From NCBI GenBank assembly GCA_965247565.1, contig CBDFHF010000003.1, positions 2,108,001 through 2,172,000 of the forward strand: a DNA stretch of 64,000 nucleotides, in the 5' to 3' direction. Every line of letters begins with the position of its first letter. Position 1 is the stretch's first letter. Shown here piece by piece: positions 1-9,219 of the stretch. The translations under genes were made by a program, and so were the position numbers. The notes beneath the pieces were generated by a model. That model was not told the DNA's origin, made no database searches, and worked only from the letters and a program-made list of their open reading frames with translations. This DNA comes from CBDFHF01 sp965247565 (GTDB lineage: Bacteria > Pseudomonadota > Gammaproteobacteria > Methylococcales > Methylomonadaceae).

Positions 1-89
1 GCGGCGTTTGGTTTGATGCTTTCCGCTGATGCAATGGTCAGAATGGCTGACAAAGTACCGGCAAGCAGCATTAGCATGGCTGCATTCAT
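1..89 (-). CDS. N-terminus of a secreted protein, cut by the window edge
   Basis: An open reading frame runs from an ATG at 89 leftwards off the window. The first 30 residues have a start, a hydrophobic stretch rich in Leu, Met and Ala, and an AxA-like end (TIASAES), which together look like a cleavable Sec signal peptide. A GGGGAA purine run lies about 5 bases upstream of the ATG. No lipobox cysteine is visible. The mature part lies outside the window, so no function can be given. The call that this is a real gene rests only on the signal-peptide pattern and the ribosome binding site. Confidence 0.5.
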   Translation of the reverse strand, partial: MNAAMLMLLAGTLSAILTIASAESIKPNA

Positions 90-405
90 GTAGATTCCCC
101 GTGAATAAATAAAATAATGCCACCCAATGTTGGGCATTACTACTTAATGGTCAGACTTCATATCTACTCAATCGCCTATGTGTCCCTGATGATTGACGGC
201 GAAGGCCTATTCATAGCTGGTGCGAGGATTAAGCAGAATGACCTCGAATCAGCCGGATTTAAATCACAAATCCGTTGAATTTGCTAACCGTGCCCCATCC
301 GCTTAAAACAAGTATTTTGGACACGTTCGGAAATGCTGTTATTGTTGTTAAACGTATCAAACCCTTACGCCTATTTGCAGAGGTAAAATTGAATTGTTGG
401 CTTTT
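90..405. other. Intergenic region, nothing recognised
   Basis: This stretch lies between the divergently placed secreted-protein fragment and the 3' end of the PliG-like gene. I see no open frame with a ribosome binding site, no strong hairpin with a T run, and no RNA gene. It presumably holds the promoter of the partial gene at 1-89. Confidence 0.4.
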
Positions 406-1047
406 TTACAGTTTTCCTTCCGAACCCGTGAAGGTTACCCCGTCCACCTTGCCTTCTTTGCTCGATAAGCACGACCAAGGCGCGGTAGCATCGGGAACTG
501 TGACCATGACATGGATACCCGATTGGGCTTCCGAGACATCCTTAATTTTTAGTTTGCTGCTGTCCAGACCCGTTGTCCCAGCAACGGCGGCTAGACAGGC
601 TTTTTCGGCCCTATCAGTGCCGCTGCTTTTGGCGGTAGCAGTGGGAATACTGATGTTCAGTTTGTAGCTGGTTATCTTGTTGCTGTCCTTGGTGTCGCCC
701 ATCTGATAAACCCGGATAATCCAATCGCCGTCTTTGTCGAGTACACCCTCATAATGATCGCCACTTGTAGAACCGACAAAGACTGCTTCACCAGTGCTTC
801 CCGGCGGAAGTATGTTGAAGTAGGGCGGAAACTTGCTGCCTGAGATATCGACTTTCAACGTCTGTCCGGCACTCGCACGAACCAGGTAATCCATGTCGTC
901 ATGGCCTTTGATTTTTCCGTTGATCGCGGTGGATGTTTTGCCTTTGCCGAAGGAGACGACTTCGGACGCTGCCTCAACGACAGGTGTTGTTAAGATAATA
1001 GCTAATAGGGAAATTGCGGTAATAAGGCTGAGTTTTATCATTTTCAT
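406..1047 (-). CDS. Periplasmic PliG-like (g-type lysozyme inhibitor) domain protein
   Basis: The product is a 213-residue exported protein. The start at 1047 is chosen because GGAG lies about 7 bases upstream and a clean signal peptide follows (MKMIKLSLITAIS, cleavage near VEAAS); an in-frame start 24 bases upstream is less likely. After the signal, about 110 residues follow the pattern I remember for Escherichia coli PliG: a GKxSxxxxGxIKGxDxxxY segment near the start and a GxYxLRVxQ-like segment (GDWIIRVYQMGD) near the end. PliG inhibits g-type lysozymes in the periplasm. A further 70 or so residues with two cysteines and a PWSCLSS/GVTFTGSEG pattern follow; I do not know the function of this extension, and the E. 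coli protein lacks it. Inhibition activity is inferred from the pattern only. Confidence 0.6.
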   Translation of the reverse strand: MKMIKLSLITAISLLAIILTTPVVEAASEVVSFGKGKTSTAINGKIKGHDDMDYLVRASAGQTLKVDISGSKFPPYFNILPPGSTGEAVFVGSTSGDHYEGVLDKDGDWIIRVYQMGDTKDSNKITSYKLNISIPTATAKSSGTDRAEKACLAAVAGTTGLDSSKLKIKDVSEAQSGIHVMVTVPDATAPWSCLSSKEGKVDGVTFTGSEGKL

Positions 1048-1721
1048 GAATAGCTCCAGTGTTGAACGCAAATGAATTTGGTTTTTAAGTGATATTCCTA
1101 ATGCATGCGGAATGAGTGGCTATTAGATAGTAAAACGTGCCACGTTACAAATACAATATTGTATCAATGTTGATTTCAAGCGGCTCATATGAACGAAGTG
1201 GTCATGCTAGCCAAGACTATGAACTAGAGTGGTATACAAGTGACAGTAGAAGTTGTTGAGGCATTAATTCTGCTCTATCCCAGTGAATATAAATTTTAAC
1301 TCTGTTGTTGGTCATAGTTTAGTAGGGAAGGCCGGGAATATTTTGCCTAAGCTTGTCAAAAAATATTTTTGTTGTTATACGAATTCTAAATTAGACGACC
1401 ACCATTTGTCCCCCAATCCTAATGGGCAGCTATTTCGTGTAGAGAGATTTGCAGCTGAGGAGGTTTTGTAGTAGTTTGGATGTGTTTCTAATTAAAATTA
1501 TTGAAGATGGCATCAATTGGGGTAAAGAAAATTTGAACATGTCGATTCTTTCTCAGTCAACTTAATCGGCAAATTTAAGATTCAACATCCAAACGGTTTT
1601 AGTTGGCCTACTTTTTCTGAGATTGCCTAGGAAAGAGAGGGCGGAAATATTGAAAACTCCGAAAGCTACTATAATGAAAGCCGATGAAAATGGATGACCT
1701 ACTAACGACCGGTGTGTATTA
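1048..1721. other. Intergenic region of about 670 bases without a convincing gene
   Basis: Only short frames occur, for example a GTG-started frame at 1283-1471 with no ribosome binding site and no recognisable features. The DNA is AT-rich and contains the promoter side of the PliG-like gene. It may hold remnants of older genes, but nothing could be supported from the sequence. Confidence 0.4.
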
Positions 1722-1982
1722 ATGAGCAAATTAGCGCTATTGCAACAATCTGAAGCCAATAACCAGGGCGCTTCAAAAAAAACCAAGCGGGTTAACTCGG
1801 CTAGTAAAATGGAAGATTCCCTCGATCAATTTCCATTGCCAAGGTATTTTCAGACCCATTTTCAGTTTATTCATCAGAATAATTGCGCTACGCAGAATGA
1901 ACTGAAGCAAGTCAAGCAGCACATGCAAGCTATCGAGGATAAGCTTGATCGGCTTTTGCAGGCTTTCGAGCGAGTGTTGTAG
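1722..1982 (+). CDS. Small hypothetical protein with C-terminal coiled coil
   Basis: An 86-residue frame starts at an ATG with only a weak purine stretch upstream. The N-terminal half is polar and basic (SKKTKR). The last 30 residues (NELKQVKQHMQAIEDKLDRLL) have a heptad pattern of Leu, Val, Met and Ile that would form a coiled coil or helical hairpin. No family is recognised. It is transcribed in the same direction as rnr, with about 190 bases between them. The residue composition is protein-like, but no other evidence confirms that it is expressed. Confidence 0.45.
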   Translation: MSKLALLQQSEANNQGASKKTKRVNSASKMEDSLDQFPLPRYFQTHFQFIHQNNCATQNELKQVKQHMQAIEDKLDRLLQAFERVL

Positions 1983-2175
1983 TCGCCGCTATCTGTAGCC
2001 CATAGCGTTGTGAATGGCCGTTTTTGACACATAAAAACAGCCTGTAAATGCCTTTAAATTTGGCGTGTAGCCTCGGTTGGTTTTAAATAAAGAATCTTCA
2101 TTAGCTTTTCTCTTTTAATGCTATATCATTGACACGAAGTCCTTTTGTATAACATTGTAAATTTAACCATTATAA

Positions 2176-4437
2176 ATGACAGAAAAGTCGAAGAAAGACG
2201 TTGATTTTAGCTCAACAGCCGATCCATATGCCCAACGTGAAGCTGAGAAATATGAGAATCCAATTCCTAGCCGAGAATTAATTCTTGAACTCATCAGTCA
2301 AACGGGCAAACCATTAAAGCGCCAAGAAATTGCCGATGCTTTTGTTCTGAATGATGAAGATCAATTAGAAGCATTACGACGGCGCTTAAGAGCCATGGAG
2401 CGAGACGGCCAACTGCTATTTAATCGCAATCAAAAATATTGTTTGGTTAATGGTAAAGATTTAATTGTTGGCCGGATTATCGGCCATGCTGACGGTTTTG
2501 GTTTTCTCAAGCCGGATGATGGTTCTGCCGATTTATATTTGTCGCCCAGGGAGATGAACCCGCTCATGCATAATGATCGGGCTATGGTAAGGGTTTCAGG
2601 GCTGGATAGAAAAGGCCGCAGGGAAGGGGCGGTAGTGGAGATTTTAGAACGTAACACGCATCAAGTAGTCGGTAGACTTTACAAAGAAGACGGTTTTACC
2701 TATGTAGTGCCGGATAACAAGAACATTGCACAAACAATCCTGTTGCAAAAAGGCGGGGTCGGTAAAGCCAAGCAAGGGCAAATTGTCATTGCGGAAATTG
2801 TCGATCAACCCACCAAGCTGCGTCAGCCCATAGGACGAATTGTTGAAGTGTTAGGTGATCATTTGGCGCCAGGCATGGAAATTGAAATGGCGATTCGTTC
2901 CTATGAATTACCATACCAATGGCCTGATGAACTATTAGAGGAAATTAAACCTTTAAGAAAAGATGTGCCCGAAGCCGACAAGGAAGGCCGTACAGATTTA
3001 CGCAATATTCCTCTGGTTACTATCGATGGCGAGGATGCCCGCGATTTTGATGATGCAGTTTATTGCAAAAAAACGCCTAATGGTTGGAAGTTACTAGTTG
3101 CCATTGCGGATGTTTCTCATTATGTGCGAATCAATACGGCGTTAGATAACGAAGCCAAGAATCGCAGTACATCCGTCTATTTTCCTGAGCAAGTCATCCC
3201 GATGCTGCCGGAGATATTATCCAACGGCTTATGTTCGCTCAACCCGCAGGTTGATCGCTTGTGCATGGTTTGTGAACTTTTGATGGATCAAGAAGGCAAT
3301 GTAGTCCGTTCGAAGTTTTTCGATGCTGTGATGTGCTCGCATGCTCGGTTGACCTATACAGAAGTCGCCAAAATATTGGTTGATGGTGATAAGGCTTTAG
3401 CCAAAAAACATAAAGCCTTAATGCCGCATTTACAAGAACTCTACGGGCTTTATAAGGTGATGCGCATCAGCCGCGAACAGCGCGGGGCGATGGATTTCGA
3501 TACCCAGGAAACCCGCATTGTTTTTGGTGAAAATCGTAAAATTGAAAAAATAGTGCCGGTGGTACGTAATGACGCGCATAAATTAATCGAAGAATTTATG
3601 ATTACTGCCAATATGGCAGCGGCGAAATATTTAAATGCCAAAAAAATGCCTAAACTGCTGCGTGTTCATGAAGGGCCCGTCGCTGACAAGTTGGCTAATT
3701 TAAAAACATTTCTGGGAGAATTGGGCTTACATCTAGGCGGCGGTATCCAGCCAAAACCACTTGATTATATGCACTTGGTCGAGTCTATAAAAGACAGGCC
3801 CGATGCTCATCTGATCCAAACCGTGTTGTTACGATCGCTATCGCAAGCGGTTTACAGCCCAGAAGCTAAAGGACATTTTGGACTAGCTTTGGACGCTTAT
3901 GCGCACTTTACCTCCCCCATTCGTCGTTATCCGGATTTATTGGTGCATCGAGCCATCAGGCATTGTCTGCAAGGTAAATCGCCACAAAGCTTTTATTACG
4001 GCACACCGGATATGGTCAGCTTGGGCGAACATTGCTCTGCCAATGAGCGGCGCGCCGATGATGCCACTCGCGATGTGACCAGTTGGCTCAAATGTGAATA
4101 CATGATGGATAAGATCGGCGAAGAATTTACCGGCCTTATTTCAGCAGTCACTTCATTTGGCTTTTTTGTTGAATTGTCTGACATCTTCGTTGAAGGATTA
4201 GTGCATATCAGCAATCTCGGCCAGGATTATTTTCAATTTGACCCGACCAGTCATCGTTTGAAAGGCGAACGGACTAACGTTAGCTTTCGCTTGGGTGATC
4301 GCGTTAAAGTTAAAGTTGCCCGGGTTGATCTGGATGAAAAGAAAATTGACTTCGAACTGGTACAGAAAAAGTCGTCTGTAAAAACAGTAGATGCCAGCGA
4401 CAAGCCGAAAAACAGAAGACGTAAAAAAAGTAAGTGA
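2176..4437 (+). CDS. rnr: Ribonuclease R, 3'-5' exoribonuclease
   Basis: The 753-residue protein matches the RNase II/R family: an N-terminal winged-helix and cold-shock region, a central RNB catalytic domain beginning around residue 250, and a C-terminal S1 domain (GEEFTGLISAVTSFGFFVELSD) with a lysine/arginine-rich tail (KNRRRKKSK) typical of RNase R rather than RNase II. The aspartate cluster TIDGEDARDFDDAVY is the metal-binding active-site motif. RNase R degrades structured RNA and acts in ribosomal RNA quality control. The length is slightly shorter than the E. coli enzyme. No Shine-Dalgarno is visible before the ATG; a possible -35 TTGACA at 2129 would leave only a short leader. rlmB follows after 39 bases, the same order as in E. 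coli, so the two are likely co-transcribed. Confidence 0.95.
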   Translation: MTEKSKKDVDFSSTADPYAQREAEKYENPIPSRELILELISQTGKPLKRQEIADAFVLNDEDQLEALRRRLRAMERDGQLLFNRNQKYCLVNGKDLIVGRIIGHADGFGFLKPDDGSADLYLSPREMNPLMHNDRAMVRVSGLDRKGRREGAVVEILERNTHQVVGRLYKEDGFTYVVPDNKNIAQTILLQKGGVGKAKQGQIVIAEIVDQPTKLRQPIGRIVEVLGDHLAPGMEIEMAIRSYELPYQWPDELLEEIKPLRKDVPEADKEGRTDLRNIPLVTIDGEDARDFDDAVYCKKTPNGWKLLVAIADVSHYVRINTALDNEAKNRSTSVYFPEQVIPMLPEILSNGLCSLNPQVDRLCMVCELLMDQEGNVVRSKFFDAVMCSHARLTYTEVAKILVDGDKALAKKHKALMPHLQELYGLYKVMRISREQRGAMDFDTQETRIVFGENRKIEKIVPVVRNDAHKLIEEFMITANMAAAKYLNAKKMPKLLRVHEGPVADKLANLKTFLGELGLHLGGGIQPKPLDYMHLVESIKDRPDAHLIQTVLLRSLSQAVYSPEAKGHFGLALDAYAHFTSPIRRYPDLLVHRAIRHCLQGKSPQSFYYGTPDMVSLGEHCSANERRADDATRDVTSWLKCEYMMDKIGEEFTGLISAVTSFGFFVELSDIFVEGLVHISNLGQDYFQFDPTSHRLKGERTNVSFRLGDRVKVKVARVDLDEKKIDFELVQKKSSVKTVDASDKPKNRRRKKSK

Positions 4438-4476
4438 AAATTTAACATACAAGATTACTGACGCCTTACTAAATCC

Positions 4477-5220
4477 ATGAAATCAAGCAAACTATACGGC
4501 TTGCATTCTGTGCAAGCTGCCTTAGATTATTCGCCTAAAAAAATCCAGCAAGCTTGGGTAGATAACCAACGCCAGGATAAACGTCTCGCGCAAGCCATCG
4601 ACGATTTATCAGCTTTGGGCATACAGTCCGAAAAAGTCGATAGAAAGCGTTTAGATAAGTTAGCAGATAGTAATAACCACCAAGGCATTGTAATTCAAGT
4701 GGAAATGCCGGGCGAATTATCCGAAAGCGATTTAAAAACAGCTGTCGAAACGCTGAATGAAACGGCTTTATTTTTGGTATTGGATAATGTTCAAGATCCT
4801 CACAATTTAGGTGCATGTCTTCGATCTGCCGATGCTACAGGGGTACATGGCGTTATTATCACCAAAGACAATGCCACCGGCATTACGCCCACAGTTTGTA
4901 AAGTAGCTAGCGGCGCGGCAGAAACCGTGCCGGTTTATCAAGTGACTAATTTGGCTAGAACCTTGCGCTGGCTAAAAGAGCAAGGTATCTGGGTAATAGG
5001 TACTGCCGGAGACGCTCCGCAAACAGCGTATAAGGCTGACTTTAGTGTGCCACTGGCCCTGGTTTTAGGTGCCGAGGGCAAGGGCTTGCGTCGGTTAACC
5101 AGAGAACAATGTGATGTACTGGTTAAGTTGCCCATGTTCGGACAGGTTGAGAGCCTTAATTTGTCAGTAGCAACGGGCGTTCTTCTCTATGAAGTCATTC
5201 GGCAACGTATGGCTTTATAA
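4477..5220 (+). CDS. rlmB: 23S rRNA 2'-O-ribose guanosine methyltransferase (G2251)
   Basis: The 247-residue SpoU-class methyltransferase has the expected small N-terminal substrate-binding domain (starting SKLYGLHSVQAAL) and a SPOUT knot domain. The knot motifs are visible: LDNVQDPHNLGACLRSADATG (motif 1), LVLGAEGKGLRRLTREQCD (motif 2) and VESLNLSVATGVLLYE (motif 3). RlmB methylates the P-loop of 23S rRNA. The gene directly follows rnr with a short gap, which is the classic rnr-rlmB arrangement, so I expect one transcript. Confidence 0.95.
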   Translation: MKSSKLYGLHSVQAALDYSPKKIQQAWVDNQRQDKRLAQAIDDLSALGIQSEKVDRKRLDKLADSNNHQGIVIQVEMPGELSESDLKTAVETLNETALFLVLDNVQDPHNLGACLRSADATGVHGVIITKDNATGITPTVCKVASGAAETVPVYQVTNLARTLRWLKEQGIWVIGTAGDAPQTAYKADFSVPLALVLGAEGKGLRRLTREQCDVLVKLPMFGQVESLNLSVATGVLLYEVIRQRMAL

Positions 5221-5298
5221 CGTCGCAAAATTCACAAGTTAGAAAGCACAGAGATGATTAGCATTTATAAATAATCAATCCTGCATTACATATTCAAC

Positions 5299-5325
5299 GC
5301 TTGCGGGTGAACTAAATCCGCAAGC
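5299..5325 (+). terminator. Hairpin after rlmB
   Basis: A perfect 8-base inverted repeat (GCTTGCGG ... CCGCAAGC) with an 11-base loop lies between the convergent ends of rlmB and the M48 peptidase gene. The T run after it is broken (ATCTTTGTGTTT), so the call as a terminator of the rlmB transcript is moderate. Confidence 0.45.
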
Positions 5326-5345
5326 ATCTTTGTGTTTAACTCGTT

Positions 5346-6428
5346 CTAATATTTGCAACTTTGATTTGCGGATAAAAATGGCTTAATGCGAGACTGTGTG
5401 TCCGGGTGTGAGGATATTAATTCACTGACTTTGCTGACACTTTTCTCGGATTGTTTTGGCTCATTAATATCTAATTTCGACTCATTATCTTTAGGCTCTT
5501 GAGTATCAAGTCTTTGCAAAATATCAGCGAAGGCTTGTGGGGGTAGGCAAGCTTTTTGTAAAGCGTTTAATGCGAACTGATCGGCTTCGGTCTCATGCTC
5601 GCGGGTATAACGCATTTCAATTAATAGTGCGGGCAAACCAGAAGCCATCGAGCTAACATCGCCGGTTGCAGCGGCAATAATTAACCCGGACAGCAGTCCC
5701 TGTATGCTTTGCCTGAACGCATGGCGTTGATCTACATGGCCCAGCTCATGAGCTAATACAGCAACAACTTCAGTATCGTTTTTAGAGAGATCCACTAAGC
5801 CATCGGTTACCACCATAATACCACCGGGTAATGCAAACGCATTTGCCCCGATTTCCTCAGATTTTCTAAAATTTAACTGATACTGAGGGCAATTTTTTAA
5901 AGTGTTGCATAGCTTTCTTAACGCAACCTCGATATTGATCTGGTGTGATTTTTCAATGGCACTGGGTGTAAAAGAGCCAACTTTTGAATCCAGTGCTTCC
6001 AGTACACGTTCACCCAGAGCCATTTCCATTTCTGGCGGTGTTGCTTTAGCTACTTGCTCCGCCAATTTGGGCACACCAAATTGTAACAACAGCCATCCTG
6101 TTAGCACTGTGAGTGCCAGAGAAGCCACCACCCATCCCAAGTGATTCTCAAGGTAATGTACCGCCTTCCAAAAAGTGCTTTCATTGGAGGGGATTGCCGC
6201 TTCCAACTCTTTGACATCAAGTGCTTCTAAGTGTCCACCATTTGGCAACTCGATGAGGCGCTTAGCATTGCCAAGTTTTGACTGCACTTTTAACTCGGAC
6301 AAAGCAAAACTGAGCCTTTCGCCGGCATCATCAATAAGGGTGATGGTTTGACCGATATCAGCAATACTGACCAAAACGGGTTTGGCGCGCGCACTGACCC
6401 CGTCGAAGTATTCCGCTTGAAATGACAT
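5346..6428 (-). CDS. Membrane-anchored M48 family zinc metallopeptidase
   Basis: The 360-residue protein has an N-terminal domain of about 80 residues, one strong membrane segment near residues 98-118 (WVVASLALTVLTGWLLLQF), then an M48 peptidase domain. The zinc-binding helix HELGH is at about 227-231 and the third ligand lies in EADQ at about 281, the arrangement of HtpX/Oma1/BepA-like enzymes. The N-terminal part ahead of the membrane segment probably faces the cytoplasm and the catalytic domain the periplasm. The gene follows the DUF898 gene with a one-base gap, so the pair is an operon; DUF898 and M48 genes are often neighbours. The substrate is not evident. Confidence 0.9.
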   Translation of the reverse strand: MSFQAEYFDGVSARAKPVLVSIADIGQTITLIDDAGERLSFALSELKVQSKLGNAKRLIELPNGGHLEALDVKELEAAIPSNESTFWKAVHYLENHLGWVVASLALTVLTGWLLLQFGVPKLAEQVAKATPPEMEMALGERVLEALDSKVGSFTPSAIEKSHQINIEVALRKLCNTLKNCPQYQLNFRKSEEIGANAFALPGGIMVVTDGLVDLSKNDTEVVAVLAHELGHVDQRHAFRQSIQGLLSGLIIAAATGDVSSMASGLPALLIEMRYTREHETEADQFALNALQKACLPPQAFADILQRLDTQEPKDNESKLDINEPKQSEKSVSKVSELISSHPDTQSRIKPFLSANQSCKY

Positions 6429-6429
6429 A

Positions 6430-7692
6430 TCAGCCTATGCCTAAATCAATATCAAAGAAATCAGCGATTTCCTCGCCTGTTGCTTTAACCTCTGCTTTTT
6501 TGTCGCCGACAAAGCGGTCAAAATCCACATCACCCACCACGCCCAGTTTTGACGCGCGATACTTGCTCATGCGAACTTGTGCCCAAGGTGTGGCTAAACC
6601 GAAAGTTAACGCAATCACTAAGGTGTTTGACATGTATAACCAAATCAGATCACGAGCACGCATATTGCTTTTGAATGACAACTGATCCAGGGTCGTGTTG
6701 TTCCACACGAGGTTGCCAATTCGAGATTGCAGATAACCGACGGAGCTAAAAATAAAGATCATGTAAGCAAGGACACCCGCTATAGCAAAGAAAATCGCTT
6801 TGGGGTCCTGCATTAGGGTTTCAAACATCTTTGCCTGATCAGCTTTTTGTTGATCGGGATCTTCCGATGTTATTGTTGAGTCTTCAGTAGCCGGCACTTC
6901 TGCGGGTTCGGTGTTCTGATCAGGTTCTGATCCAGACAGGATTTGATTTATTTCATTTTCCGCCGAAACTATTTCAGCTTGTGGTTGCCCCTGAACAAGG
7001 CTGGCTGCACCAGGAGGGGCGGCCATCAGCGTTGGTATGATGTTCTTTGCAGCTAAAAAACCTAATGAGCTAAAAATAATCCCCAGGACCAGTGCCCCGC
7101 CGACCAGGTACACATAAACCTTGTAAAAATCTTTTACGCTGGCTTGCATGTTAAATTGGTTTAATCCGAATTGATGGTTTGTCACCAGAAATCTATTTTT
7201 TTGATGTGAACTGTATGGCGTACCAAGACCTAAGGTTAGTGCGGTCATGATGGGCATCCATATGAATGTTCGCGCCGCCTCTCCCACTTTGCCCACGAAG
7301 TCAAAACGTAAGCCACGATGACTGGTGTTACGAGCATTAAAAATGGATGAGCGGACTACCAGCCAGGGCAATGCTATTAACAGTATGATCGTGAAAGCCA
7401 GATAAAGCATTGGGTCTATGTTCTGACTAAACGCGAATGCCATAAAAAAGATAAAAGCAATCACTCGCCCTTTTAAAATTGACAGAGGATTGCCATGATA
7501 ATCAAAACCGACATGATCAATTAAGGTATTGTTATAAAAATATTTTTTCTTTCTAACTTTGGCCCAGGCCGAGTAAATACCGAATGTTAACAACGACAGC
7601 ATCAAGTTAACTATCCAAATGCCAAAATACTCTCTCGCTTTGCCTTGAAAAATAACAGGGGTTATTTTTTGGTTTGAGGTTCCGTTGATCAT
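6430..7692 (-). CDS. DUF898 (YjgN family) multi-spanning membrane protein
   Basis: The protein has two halves each starting with a DUF898 signature: FQGKAREYFGIWIVNLMLSL with FGIYSAWAKVRKKKY, and later ARDLIWLYMSNT with FGLATPWAQVRMSKY. Around seven to eight hydrophobic segments are visible, with a charged, proline- and glutamate-rich insert (about 100 residues, EPDQNTEPAEVPATEDS) between the halves that probably forms a loop. I choose the ATG at 7692 because the conserved domain begins directly after it; an in-frame ATG at 7779 would add 29 unconserved residues. The function of DUF898 proteins is unknown to me. It is the first gene of a two-gene operon with the M48 peptidase. Confidence 0.85.
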   Translation of the reverse strand: MINGTSNQKITPVIFQGKAREYFGIWIVNLMLSLLTFGIYSAWAKVRKKKYFYNNTLIDHVGFDYHGNPLSILKGRVIAFIFFMAFAFSQNIDPMLYLAFTIILLIALPWLVVRSSIFNARNTSHRGLRFDFVGKVGEAARTFIWMPIMTALTLGLGTPYSSHQKNRFLVTNHQFGLNQFNMQASVKDFYKVYVYLVGGALVLGIIFSSLGFLAAKNIIPTLMAAPPGAASLVQGQPQAEIVSAENEINQILSGSEPDQNTEPAEVPATEDSTITSEDPDQQKADQAKMFETLMQDPKAIFFAIAGVLAYMIFIFSSVGYLQSRIGNLVWNNTTLDQLSFKSNMRARDLIWLYMSNTLVIALTFGLATPWAQVRMSKYRASKLGVVGDVDFDRFVGDKKAEVKATGEEIADFFDIDLGIG

Positions 7693-8163
7693 GTTGTGAG
7701 CCCTATCCAGAGTTATATATCCAGTAAAATGTTTGGTTTTAAGTAAGCTACCTTGGCATTTATCAGGCGAATAAGGCATCTTGGGGCGAATTATGTCCTA
7801 ACGTGTTGTCATTGTGCAAAATTTATAGCGTCAGCCAAAAAAAACCGCTCAAGTTAACGTCGGCATCAAGCCATTTTTATGTGAATGGTTTTTTGTGGCC
7901 TACCTAACACTCAAAATAATCCACTCTTGTTGGCTTCATCTCCAGTTCTTAAATAAATCTACTTGTCCACAAACAAAAATTGATAGCTATCATTAGCTAC
8001 TTGATTACTCTAAGATCACGTCCAAAATTTTTCCGCATCTTGGTTACAGGCCCGAATCTTTCAATGTAGAATGCGCGATGCGTTTTTGATTGAATCTTGC
8101 CGTTAGTCATATTGGGCTATTTTAGCCCTACTTGAGCTCGATAATTTAGCAAAGGAGAATTTT
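7693..8163. other. Divergent promoter region of the DUF898 operon and the HD-GYP/kinase pair
   Basis: No gene is evident between the divergent starts. A small hairpin GGGCT/AGCCC lies at 8114-8128. A strong ribosome binding site, AAAGGAGA, at 8151-8158 fixes the GTG start of the response regulator at 8164. Confidence 0.45.
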
Positions 8164-9219
8164 GTGATACCCAATAGCCGCATTCTTATTGTTGATGATG
8201 TGATCGATAATATTCGGGTTGCAATGAATATTCTCAAGGAAGATAACTACAATTTCTCCTTTGCAAATAACGGTAAGGAAGCATTACGTCTTATCTTTGA
8301 CGAGGCTGAGCAATTCGACTTGATCTTGTTGGATATCATGATGCCGGATTTGAATGGATTTGAAGTCTGTCAAAAACTAAAATCATCTTCGAGTACCCAA
8401 GAAATCCCCATTATTTTTTTAACCGCAAAGGTTGATGTTGATTCTATTACCAAAGGCCTGCAACTCGGTGGGGTTGATTACATCACTAAACCTTTTCATG
8501 CCAACGAATTGTTGGCTAGAGTTAAGACTCATCTCGATCTTTATCATGCCAAGGAACTACTACGAAAACATAATATTGACCTGAAAACAAAGGCTAAATT
8601 TGAGACGCTTCGGCTGTTGACCGAATTGGAAGACAGTCAAAAAGAGATGATTTTTATTTTAACGGAACTGATGGAAGCCACTTCGGATGAAACGGGCAAG
8701 CATATAAGGCGAGTAGCAGAAAGCTCGGCATTGTTGGCTAAATACCATCCCAGCCTGAGTGAAGAGGATATGGAAACGCTATATCACGCGTCACCGATGC
8801 ATGATATTGGCAAAATGACTATTCCTCTGGAGATTTTGCACAAACCCGGACGGTATAACGAAGAAGAGTTTTCAATAATGAAGCGGCATACGGTAAATGC
8901 TTACCAATTGTTGTCGCATTCCAATCGAAAACTGATCAAAGCCGCCGCAATTATTGCTCATGAGCACCATGAAAAATGGAATGGCAAAGGCTATCCGCTC
9001 GGTTTAAAAGGAGATGCAATACATATTTATGGGCGCATCGTGGCATTGACCGATGTCTTTGATGCCTTGACTCATAAACGCCATTACAAGGAAGCATGGG
9101 ATATAGACAAAGCAGTCACATACATTGCTGAACACCGAGAGATCCAATTTGATCCGGTATTAGTCGATATTTTTTTAGCGCATTTGGATGAGTTTATCGC
9201 TATAGCAAAGTCCATGTAA
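8164..9219 (+). CDS. Response regulator with HD-GYP cyclic-di-GMP phosphodiesterase domain
   Basis: The 351-residue protein begins with a CheY-like receiver domain (residues 5-120) in which the phospho-accepting aspartate is D57 (LILLDIMMPD) and the conserved lysine is in YITKPF. A linker helix leads to an HD-GYP domain (about 165-340) with the metal-binding HD pair in MHDIGKMTIP and the signature HHEKWNGKGYP intact. Such RpfG-like proteins hydrolyse cyclic di-GMP in response to phosphorylation. The GTG start is set by AAAGGAGA eight bases upstream. Its stop codon overlaps the start of the hybrid kinase by one base (TAATG), so the two are translationally coupled and probably form one signalling pathway. 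Confidence 0.93.
   Translation: MIPNSRILIVDDVIDNIRVAMNILKEDNYNFSFANNGKEALRLIFDEAEQFDLILLDIMMPDLNGFEVCQKLKSSSSTQEIPIIFLTAKVDVDSITKGLQLGGVDYITKPFHANELLARVKTHLDLYHAKELLRKHNIDLKTKAKFETLRLLTELEDSQKEMIFILTELMEATSDETGKHIRRVAESSALLAKYHPSLSEEDMETLYHASPMHDIGKMTIPLEILHKPGRYNEEEFSIMKRHTVNAYQLLSHSNRKLIKAAAIIAHEHHEKWNGKGYPLGLKGDAIHIYGRIVALTDVFDALTHKRHYKEAWDIDKAVTYIAEHREIQFDPVLVDIFLAHLDEFIAIAKSM

Noticed and set aside
275..667. 130-residue forward open frame overlapping the PliG-like gene
   Set aside because: It lies antisense to a gene with a signal peptide and ribosome binding site, has no ribosome binding site of its own and a composition without features.
1283..1471. 62-residue GTG-started frame
   Set aside because: No ribosome binding site, no recognisable pattern; treated as part of the gene-free region.
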